Part shown: positions 56,215 through 64,000 of the stretch, piece after piece
How the letters are laid out: every line of letters starts with the position of its first letter
How positions within the stretch are numbered: position 1 is the first letter of the stretch
From: Neisseria perflava
Lineage (GTDB): Bacteria > Pseudomonadota > Gammaproteobacteria > Burkholderiales > Neisseriaceae
Direction of reading: 5' to 3'
Length of the DNA stretch: 64,000 nt
Assembly: GCF_002863305.2 (NCBI RefSeq)
Contig: NZ_CP136962.1
Span: 2,170,001 to 2,234,000, forward strand
The notes under the pieces: model-generated
Seen by the model: the letters and a program-made list of their open reading frames with translations, nothing else
The model's database searches: none
Told to the model about the DNA's origin: nothing
Program-made: the position numbers and the translations under genes

Positions 56215-57186
56215 TTATTTCTTTTTCAACACTAAATATAAAAATACCAAGCCACCTGCAAATTCGACGACCACGCTCAATACGGCCTGCATGCCGAGGA
56301 AGTGTTCGAAGATGGTTTGCCCGCCGACCAACAGGATGCCGCCGACACAAAAAGTCATGGGCAGACGGACGGAATGTTTCACCGATGGGGAAAAATGGTT
56401 GGCCAGCGCGGCAACCAGCAGGCCGAAAAAGCTCACCGGGCCGACAACGGCGGTGGCAGTCGCAACCAGCGCGGCGATCCAGAGCAGCAACCATAAGGTA
56501 TTGCGCGAGTAGTTGATGCCCAAATTGATGGCCTGATTGCGGCCGAGCAAGTAAACGTCGAGGCGGTGGCGTTCGCGCCAGATTACGGCGGCGCTGATGA
56601 GCAACACGACTGCGCCGATGCCCAACAATTCCGAGTGGACGGTATTGAAGGTGGCAAACATATTCGCCTGCGCGGCGGTAAATTCTTCGGGGTCAATCAT
56701 GCGCGAAAGCAGAGACGACAGGCTGCGGAACAAAATCCCGAAAATCACGCCGATTAAAATCATGCGCGACAAATCGCGTCCGCCCTGTTTGATGAGCGTG
56801 TAAAACAGCAGCAACGAGCCGCCCATCATGATGACCAGCTCAAAGCCGAATTTGCCCGTCAACGGCAGGGAAGAATAGCCCACGCCGCCGAGCGTAAACA
56901 CCAGCAAGGTCTGCAAAAACACATACAGCGAATCGAAACCCAAAATCGAAGGGGTCAGAATCGGGTTGTTGGTCAGCGTTTGGAAGAGTTGCGTAGACAC
57001 ACCGACCGCATAGGCGACCATCAGCAGCGCGGCAAGTTTGGTCAGGCGCAGGTTTAAAACAAAGTCCCAATCGCCTTTGACATTGAGCGTCATAAACAGG
57101 GCGCAGGAAACCAGCAACAGCGCAAAAGCCACCCACAACGGACGGCTGCTTCCTGCCATAAAATCGATATTTTTTTCAGACGGCAT
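56215..57186 (-). CDS. fetD: Ferric-siderophore ABC permease, FecCD family (FetD-like)
   Basis: The second permease subunit: 323 residues with about nine TM helices. Key segments are GVSTQLFQTLTNNPILTPSILG near residue 62, LIGVIFGILFRSL and the C-terminal GGILLVGGQTIFEHFLGMQ. The first four codons M-P-S-E are encoded by ATGCCGTCTGAA, a perfect AT-dialect DUS, so the start codon is part of an uptake sequence. AAGGA lies about ten bases upstream. The start overlaps the end of fetC by 11 nt. Confidence 0.92.
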   Translation of the reverse strand: MPSEKNIDFMAGSSRPLWVAFALLLVSCALFMTLNVKGDWDFVLNLRLTKLAALLMVAYAVGVSTQLFQTLTNNPILTPSILGFDSLYVFLQTLLVFTLGGVGYSSLPLTGKFGFELVIMMGGSLLLFYTLIKQGGRDLSRMILIGVIFGILFRSLSSLLSRMIDPEEFTAAQANMFATFNTVHSELLGIGAVVLLISAAVIWRERHRLDVYLLGRNQAINLGINYSRNTLWLLLWIAALVATATAVVGPVSFFGLLVAALANHFSPSVKHSVRLPMTFCVGGILLVGGQTIFEHFLGMQAVLSVVVEFAGGLVFLYLVLKKK

Positions 57187-58144
57187 GAGCAGGTTTCCTT
57201 AATAAAAGCCACAAAAACAACACTGTACCCATGACTCCGAAAACAGTCGATACAGGAATTTCAAACGGAAACACAATCACGCGTCCGACAATGTCGCACA
57301 GCAACACTAAAGACGCGCCCAGCAAGGCCACCGCCGGCAGGCTTTGGCGCAGCTTGTCGCCCATCAGGCGGCTGATGATGTTCGGCACGACCAAGCCGAT
57401 AAACGGAATATTGCCGACCGTTACGACCACCAAAGACGTAATCAGCGCCACAATAATCAGCCCCGACCACAGAATCGCCGTCCGGTTCAGCCCCAAGTTC
57501 ACGCTCACCGTTTCGCCCAAACCCAAAATCGTCAGCTGGTCGGCAATTAAATAGGCAAACAAAGCCAAAACCCCCGTTGCCCACAACAGCTCATACCGCC
57601 CGAGCAACACGCCGGAAAAATCGCCCTGCTGCCACACGCCCAGCATTTGCAGCATTTCGTTTTGATACGCGATAAAGGTGGCCACCGCCTCAATCACGCC
57701 GCCGAAAATAATCCCGACCAAAGGCACCATCAGTTGTGCGGTCGGCGGCAGGCGGCGGATCAGCAGCATAAAGACCAACATCCCGATCAACGCGGCAACG
57801 GCAGCAACCGACATTTTTGCCAGCAGCGGCGCAGCCGGCAACAGCAAGGACATCAACAGCAAACCCAAAGCCGCGCTTTGGCTTGCGCCCACCATCGACG
57901 GCTCGACAAAACGGTTGCGCATCAAAATCTGCATAATCATGCCGGCCACGGCCATCGATGCGCCCGTCAGCACAATCGCAAACGTGCGCGGCAGGCGGCT
58001 GATGAACATAACCTGTTGGCTGTCGGAGAGCGAAAACAGGGCGGACCAGTCGAATTGGGCGACCCCGACCGACAGGCTGACGGCAAACAATATCAGAAGC
58101 GCGATGCCGTTGATAAGGTTCAAATAAAAGGGCTTGTGAAACAT
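57176..58144 (-). CDS. fetC: Ferric-siderophore ABC permease, FecCD family (FetC-like)
   Basis: The first permease subunit: 322 residues with about nine TM helices. Segments include SRLPRTFAIVLTGASMAVAG near residue 48, EPSMVGASQSAALGLLL near 80, IPFIGLVVPNIISRLMGD near 245 and the final FGVMGTVLFLWLLLRK. This is the BtuC/FecD fold that pairs with FetD and the ATPase. It follows the binding protein gene fetB by 181 nt and overlaps fetD. Confidence 0.92.
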   Translation of the reverse strand: MFHKPFYLNLINGIALLILFAVSLSVGVAQFDWSALFSLSDSQQVMFISRLPRTFAIVLTGASMAVAGMIMQILMRNRFVEPSMVGASQSAALGLLLMSLLLPAAPLLAKMSVAAVAALIGMLVFMLLIRRLPPTAQLMVPLVGIIFGGVIEAVATFIAYQNEMLQMLGVWQQGDFSGVLLGRYELLWATGVLALFAYLIADQLTILGLGETVSVNLGLNRTAILWSGLIIVALITSLVVVTVGNIPFIGLVVPNIISRLMGDKLRQSLPAVALLGASLVLLCDIVGRVIVFPFEIPVSTVFGVMGTVLFLWLLLRKPAHAV

Positions 58145-58325
58145 AAACGATAAGGTCGTAAAAGAAACAAAGGCATTATTTTATAGTTGTATCGTTTTCA
58201 AAGATAACGAAGCAAACGGGCAAGAATGCCCGTTTCAGACGGCCTGATGACCAAAATACAGCTTGGGCAAAGGCCGTCCGGATGCCGTGAAACGGAAGGG
58301 TGAGCGTTGCCGCCCGCCGGAACAA

Positions 58326-59288
58326 CTATTTCGCCGCGTTGAATGCGTCGGCAACCTGTTTGGAAGCGTTCAGCAATTCTTGCGCGCCGCCGGCCGCCAA
58401 ATAAGTTTCAGGAACAAGGTAAACCACCTGTCCTTTTTTCCAGGCGGTCGTTTCGGCAACCAGCGGATTGTTCAACACATCTTTTGCCGCCTGGCCTTCT
58501 TCGCCGATGGCCGCGCCGCGGTCAAGGACGAACAACCAATCAGGATTTTTCTCTTTCAAGTATTCAAAGCTGATAGGCTGGCCGTGGCTGCCTTCTTTAA
58601 TCGATTCATCGACAGCGGGAACGCCGATGTCTTTGTGCAGCCAACCGCCCAAACGTGAAGAAGGGCCGAAAGCCGACATCTTGCCGCCGTTGACCAATAC
58701 CACCAAACCCTTGCCTTTGCCTTGTGCCGCGGTTTTCGCCGCGTCAAACGAAGCGTCGATTTCCGCTTTCAGCTTGTCCGCTTCGGCCTGTTTGCCGAAG
58801 ATTTGCGCCAACGCGTCGATGCGCTCTTTGGAACTTTCTTTCAGATTGGCGGTTTCGGCGGTCATTTCGATGGTCGGCGCAATCTCGTTCAACTTGTCAA
58901 ACGCCTTGGCTGCACGGCTGCCGATGATGATGAGCTGCGGCTTGTAAGCGTTGAGTGCTTCGTAATCCGGCTCAAACAGCGTACCAGCGGGTTTGGTCGT
59001 TTTGAAATATTCGTCCAAATAAGGCAGCAGGTTTTTGTCGATGGACAAACCGGTTTTCACCCCCAATTTGTTTAAAGTATCGAGCATGCCCAAATCGTAA
59101 ACAGCGATGCGTTCAGGATTTTGCGGCACTTTCGCATCGCCGCGCGCCGTTTTGACGGTCAGGCTTGCGCCTTCGGTTTGGGCGGCAGAAGCGGAAGCAG
59201 TTTGGGCTTGGTTGGAAGCAGAATCTTTCGGTGAACACGCACCCAAAGCAAGGGTGCAGCATACGGCTAAAGCGGTCAAACGTAACAT
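58326..59288 (-). CDS. fetB: Siderophore-binding lipoprotein of the fet system (FetB-like)
   Basis: A class III periplasmic binding protein. The 320 residues begin with a lipoprotein signal (LTALAVCCTLALGAC, lipobox L-G-A-C at Cys18) and a low-complexity Ala/Gln/Ser linker. PERIAVYDLGMLDTLNKLG, KPQLIIIGSRAAKAFD near 118 and PDWLFVLDRGAAIGEE follow. It resembles CeuE/FatB-type receptors for ferric catecholate siderophores. A weak Fur-like sequence (11/19) lies about 40 nt upstream (59321-59340). A hairpin separates it from fetA. Confidence 0.92.
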   Translation of the reverse strand: MLRLTALAVCCTLALGACSPKDSASNQAQTASASAAQTEGASLTVKTARGDAKVPQNPERIAVYDLGMLDTLNKLGVKTGLSIDKNLLPYLDEYFKTTKPAGTLFEPDYEALNAYKPQLIIIGSRAAKAFDKLNEIAPTIEMTAETANLKESSKERIDALAQIFGKQAEADKLKAEIDASFDAAKTAAQGKGKGLVVLVNGGKMSAFGPSSRLGGWLHKDIGVPAVDESIKEGSHGQPISFEYLKEKNPDWLFVLDRGAAIGEEGQAAKDVLNNPLVAETTAWKKGQVVYLVPETYLAAGGAQELLNASKQVADAFNAAK

Positions 59289-59354
59289 AGGGTTTCTCCG
59301 TGGTCGGGAATAAAGTAAATCGAAATGATAACTTGTATCGGACTATAAAGCCAG

Positions 59355-59391
59355 ATGCCGTCTGAAAACTTTTGTTTTCAGACGGCTTTTT
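59355..59391. terminator. Hairpin between fetA and fetB containing an AT-DUS
   Basis: ATGCCGTCTGAA (59355-59366) belongs to the AT dialect used by pathogenic Neisseria. GCCGTCTGAAAAC pairs with GTTTTCAGACGGC across TTTT, with T5 on the plus strand. Confidence 0.8.
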
Positions 59392-59403
59392 CAAGCTGAT
59401 TGC

Positions 59404-61419
59404 TTAGAAGCGGTAGTTTACGCTCAAGCGGACATCGCGGCCTGGTTCAGGCAGAGAATTGGCACCTGCGCGCTGGCTGTGCGGCTTGTAGTTTTTATCA
59501 AAGACATTGTTGACGGAGAAGTTGACGTTTAAGTCGTCTTTGCCTGTCGGTTTCCAGTTGGCGAAGATATCGTTGACACCGTAGCCTGCACGGACGACAT
59601 TCAGAGCCACGTCAGAGCCGCGCGAGGTCGGCGCATAGCCTGCATTTTGGACATAACGTCCGCGCCAGCCGATTTCCAGGTTCGGATTGTCGAATTGGTA
59701 AGACAGACCTGTCGTCCATGTACGTCCCATCGGGATGGCGGTTGTCACGATGTCGGCGGTATCGCCGTTCAGCTTCGGTCTGCTGTAAGCTACGCCTGCA
59801 CGTGCAGTCAGACCTTTCCAACGGTAGGCGGCGTTCAGTTCGTAACCTCTGTTTTTCAGCTTGCCGCCGTTATACCAGACGTAGTTTCGCCCTTCTTGAC
59901 GGATGGCCTGTACATCTTTGATTTGCTGATGGAAATAGCTGCCGGAGAGCGTCAGGGCAGAATTCCAGTGGTAGTTAAAGCCGATTTCTGCATTTCGCGA
60001 GCGTTCTGCTTTCAAATCAGGCGATGAAACAATCGGCCTGTTGTTTGCTAAAGCTGCTTCGTACAGGCGGGGGCTGCGGGTTGCATAGTTCAGGCTGGTG
60101 TTGATGGAAAAATCAGGGGTAATGTCATAAACTAAACCAATGCTTGGATTGAGGTTGCCGTCTGAATTTTCTGTATTACTGCTGGTTTTCATTTTCCAAC
60201 GGTCATAGCGCAAACCTGTGGTCAGTGTAACTGGAGAGAAATCCCAAATACCTTCTACATATACGCCGGCATCGCTTTTCTTCTCGCTGTTTTCTCCTTT
60301 TGAGCTGCTTTTTTGAGTGCGCCAGTTTACTCCGTATTTCAAGGTATGGCGGTCAAATAGACGGCTGTCGAGATTCAGATTGGCTCCGTATGTCCGTACT
60401 TCGCCGTCCAATTCAAAATTTGGATTGGGGGCTTCGTCACGTTTGGTATTCAAACGGTAAACATTGGCTTTGATTTTGTCGATAAAGCCCAAGTTTCCGC
60501 CTTTGAATTCCAAGTTGGTGGTGTCTTGGGTCAGCGTGCGGTAACGCGGCGCGTTGTTGGCGGTATTCGGAATGCGGTTGCCGTTGGCATCCAAAACGTA
60601 TTGACCCGTGCGGCGGTCGGTTTGGAAGACTTGTGAGAAATCGAACTCTTCGCGCAGGGCGCGTTCTCCATATTGTTTTTCTTGGCGGTGGCTTAATTCA
60701 ATGCGGTTGTCTTCGTTAAAACGATAGCCGATTTTGCCCAACAAGCCGCGTGAACCCAATCCACTGTTTAAAACCTTATCGCTTCCGAGCAGATTACGGT
60801 AGCCTTTGCCTGCTGTGTATTCTTTGTCGCGTACGAAATTACCTGAAACCAAAGCGTCAAAACCACCTGCCTGACCATAAACGCTTGCACCGCGTGAATA
60901 GCCTTTATTGCTGCTGATACCGGCATTGACTTTGAAACCGACGTTTTGACCCTCTCTCAGCAAATCTTTGGCTTCAACCGTTTCGGCAACAATCGCGCCG
61001 CTGGTTGCGCCGATGCCTGCGGAGGCCGAACCCGTACCTTTTTGCACGGCAACGACTTTTACCAATGCGGGGTCAAGCATAAAGCGGCCGTTGTGGTGGA
61101 AAATCTGGCTGTCAGTGTAAGTATCGTCAACTTTATAGTCTATTTGGTCTTGTCCCATGCCTCGGATGGTTACCCATTGCGACTGACCGTTGCCGCCGCC
61201 GAAACTGATAGAAGGCTCGTTGAACAATACGTCTTTTAAATCAGTGGAAGTCGTTTCTTCCATACGTTTTGTCGTTACGCGATGTGTGGCGCTTGTGGCC
61301 TGACCTTTGACGGTAACGGTATCAAGCACAACATTGTCTTTGGCTTCATTTTCTGCATGGGCAAAACCGGCTGCCAGTGTCAGTGACAGCAGGCTCAGTC
61401 GAAACAGGGGCGTATTCAT
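59404..61419 (-). CDS. fetA: TonB-dependent ferric-siderophore receptor, FetA-type
   Basis: An outer-membrane receptor of 671 residues: signal peptide ending AGFAHA, a TonB-box-like VVLDTVTVKGQ, then the plug with EPSISFGGGNGQSQWVTIRGMG and VQKGTGSASAGIGATSGAIVAE. A 22-strand barrel follows, ending NPNLEIGWRGRYVQ, FANWKPTGKDDLNVNFSVNNVF and a terminal Phe. Recalled meningococcal FetA shares these segments, but the variable-region loops differ. It would import ferric enterobactin-like xenosiderophores. The upstream region is AT-rich with a Fur-like sequence. It is followed by fetB across a hairpin. Confidence 0.93.
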   Translation of the reverse strand: MNTPLFRLSLLSLTLAAGFAHAENEAKDNVVLDTVTVKGQATSATHRVTTKRMEETTSTDLKDVLFNEPSISFGGGNGQSQWVTIRGMGQDQIDYKVDDTYTDSQIFHHNGRFMLDPALVKVVAVQKGTGSASAGIGATSGAIVAETVEAKDLLREGQNVGFKVNAGISSNKGYSRGASVYGQAGGFDALVSGNFVRDKEYTAGKGYRNLLGSDKVLNSGLGSRGLLGKIGYRFNEDNRIELSHRQEKQYGERALREEFDFSQVFQTDRRTGQYVLDANGNRIPNTANNAPRYRTLTQDTTNLEFKGGNLGFIDKIKANVYRLNTKRDEAPNPNFELDGEVRTYGANLNLDSRLFDRHTLKYGVNWRTQKSSSKGENSEKKSDAGVYVEGIWDFSPVTLTTGLRYDRWKMKTSSNTENSDGNLNPSIGLVYDITPDFSINTSLNYATRSPRLYEAALANNRPIVSSPDLKAERSRNAEIGFNYHWNSALTLSGSYFHQQIKDVQAIRQEGRNYVWYNGGKLKNRGYELNAAYRWKGLTARAGVAYSRPKLNGDTADIVTTAIPMGRTWTTGLSYQFDNPNLEIGWRGRYVQNAGYAPTSRGSDVALNVVRAGYGVNDIFANWKPTGKDDLNVNFSVNNVFDKNYKPHSQRAGANSLPEPGRDVRLSVNYRF

Positions 61420-61836
61420 TGAGAAATGTCCTTAATAAAATGACAGTAATAAAAAAATAAAAGCAAATAAAGAGAAATTATCTTTAAAATATGCAATTAA
61501 GAATAATCATCATTTATAATAATGCATATAAAAGAAACAGTTGTAAAGAGTTGTATTGAATTTGTTAAGGAAGTGGGTTGTTTTTAAACGAACTTTGCAG
61601 TTGGTATATCAGGCCGTCTGAAAAATATGTACTCGAACATTTTTGCGTATGAAAATATTTGGAAAGACTGCATAGAAATTTTTACTTTTTCCCTTGAATT
61701 TGTCGCAAACAACCCAAATCTACCCGCTATTACGGCAGGCTTTCTACTAAGTGTGCCGCTATTTTCAAGCAAACCGTGTCTGTCATGTCCGACAGACAAT
61801 TGTTTTCAATCTATTTATTTATCGGAGCATTAAGAC
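61420..61836. other. Divergent fetA / groES regulatory region
   Basis: 417 nt without a credible gene. The left part is very AT-rich; GAATAATCATCATTTATAAT near 61501 is a possible degenerate Fur box for fetA. A single DUS lies at about 61612. The right part carries the groES sigma-32 promoter. Confidence 0.5.
61693..61719 (+). promoter_or_regulatory. Sigma-32 (RpoH) heat-shock promoter of groESL
   Basis: CTTGAAT (61693-61699), 13-nt spacer, CCCAAAT (61713-61719) fit the RpoH consensus CTTGAAA-N(11-16)-CCCATNT. It lies about 115 nt upstream of groES. No CIRCE element was seen. Confidence 0.7.
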
Positions 61837-62124
61837 ATGACCATCCGCCCTTTACACGACCGCGTAGTCGTCAAACGCTTAGAAGCTGAAGAAAAAACTG
61901 CCTCCGGCATCGTTTTGCCGGGTGCGGCTGCTGAAAAACCCGACATGGGCGAAGTAATCGCCGTGGGTGCGGGCAAAATCGGTAAAGACGGTGAGCGCCG
62001 TCCGCTGGATGTCAAAGTCGGCGACAAAGTGATCTTCGGCAAATACAGCGGCCAAACTGTAAAAGCCGACGGCGAAGAGCTGTTGGTAATGCGTGAAGAA
62101 GACATCTTCGGTATCGTTGAATAA
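61837..62124 (+). CDS. groES: Co-chaperonin GroES
   Basis: The 10-kDa lid of the GroEL chamber. The 95 residues begin [20 protein letters not shown], with the mobile loop [19 protein letters not shown] and a C-terminal [18 protein letters not shown]. Full length, with GGAGC before the ATG. Confidence 0.98.
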   Translation: MTIRPLHDRVVVKRLEAEEKTASGIVLPGAAAEKPDMGEVIAVGAGKIGKDGERRPLDVKVGDKVIFGKYSGQTVKADGEELLVMREEDIFGIVE

Positions 62125-62150
62125 TTGTTGAATTAAGTTTCAGAACCAAA

Positions 62151-62188
62151 AGGCCGTCTGAATCAAACATGAAGTTTTCAGACGGCCT
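62151..62188 (+). repeat. DUS hairpin between groES and groEL
   Basis: AGGCCGTCTGAA and its complement separated by 14 nt, without a strong T-run. It may act as a weak attenuator or as a processing stem in the groESL transcript. Confidence 0.75.
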
Positions 62189-62223
62189 CGAACAGATTTT
62201 TAATATTGATTTGGAGAATTTAA

Positions 62224-63858
<1,635 letters not shown>

Positions 63859-63886
63859 GGCCGTCTGAAACCTTCAGACAAAAAGC

Positions 63887-63921
63887 AAAACCGCACGGCA
63901 AGCAGCCGTGCGGTTTTTTAT
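63887..63921 (+). terminator. groESL terminator
   Basis: A 13-bp perfect GC-rich stem AAAACCGCACGGC / GCCGTGCGGTTTT with an AAGCA loop and T6. Confidence 0.95.
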
Positions 63922-64000
63922 TTGTCAGTAGAAGCATGAGATGGTAGGGGTACGCCATGATTTACAGAAAAATAAGGGTAGCCAGTTCTATTGAATTTGA

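Overview
The window is chromosomal DNA from a commensal Neisseria, most likely the N. subflava / N. flavescens group. The DNA uptake sequence AGGCCGTCTGAA (AG-DUS dialect) is scattered throughout and forms most intergenic hairpins. A ComP-type DUS-receptor pilin, Slam1, a FetA-type receptor, a BirA-CoaX fusion and an NrrF-like sRNA locus are also neisserial hallmarks. Most of the sequence is ordinary core genome; the T6SS island (about 11.5-28.6 kb) is the accessory part.

Layout. 1-2.3 kb: 5' part of ffh and a CcsA/YpjD-like membrane protein. 2.3-7.95 kb: a complete rRNA operon (16S, tRNA-Ile, tRNA-Ala, 23S, 5S) with tandem promoters, boxA elements and long processing stems. 8.3-9.3 kb: the competence pair comE(A) and comP. 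9.4-11.5 kb: uvrB. 11.5-28.6 kb: type VI secretion island. It holds an AT-rich module (two-TM protein plus PAAR), tssC and tssB on the minus strand, then a rightward run tssK, tssL, tagL-like, hcp, clpV and vgrG. It ends with an AT-rich effector module: an alpha/beta-hydrolase (lipase-type) effector, a Tli4-like immunity lipoprotein and a tiny lipopeptide ORF. tssA, tssE, tssF, tssG, tssJ and tssM are not in the window, so this is only part of an apparatus. 28.8-38.9 kb (minus strand): tannase-like lipoprotein, Slam1, small secreted protein, YgjP-like protease, plsC, gmhB, a conserved hypothetical, mtr, an AI-2E-family transporter and folD.

39.0-39.4 kb: tRNA-Pro, -Arg, -His. 39.6-46 kb: hldC (rfaE2), birA-coaX, a SPOR-like protein, an sRNA locus matching the position and architecture of nrrF, tldD, a membrane protein and prmC. 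46.1-50.1 kb (minus): a 3'-5' exonuclease, a possible 27-residue Cys-rich peptide, an lpxL-family acyltransferase, ruvC and a nitrilase. 50.1-52.6 kb: a truncated porin, csbD-like and DUF1328 genes and avtA. 52.7-61.4 kb (minus): the ferric-siderophore locus fetA, fetB, fetC, fetD and fetE. An OafA/Lot3-type O-acyltransferase and an FmdE-like gene sit between fetD and the ATPase. 61.8-63.9 kb: groES-groEL behind a sigma-32-type promoter.

Functional links. comE and comP serve uptake of the same DUS that decorates the window. The fet genes and nrrF are the iron-uptake and iron-sparing arms. gmhB and hldC act in ADP-heptose synthesis, lpxL in lipid A and the acyltransferase possibly in LOS decoration. 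The T6SS block would deliver a lipase effector through the VgrG tail, with immunity encoded next door. All functions come from reading sequence and motifs; no database search was run, and rRNA ends and several start codons are approximate.
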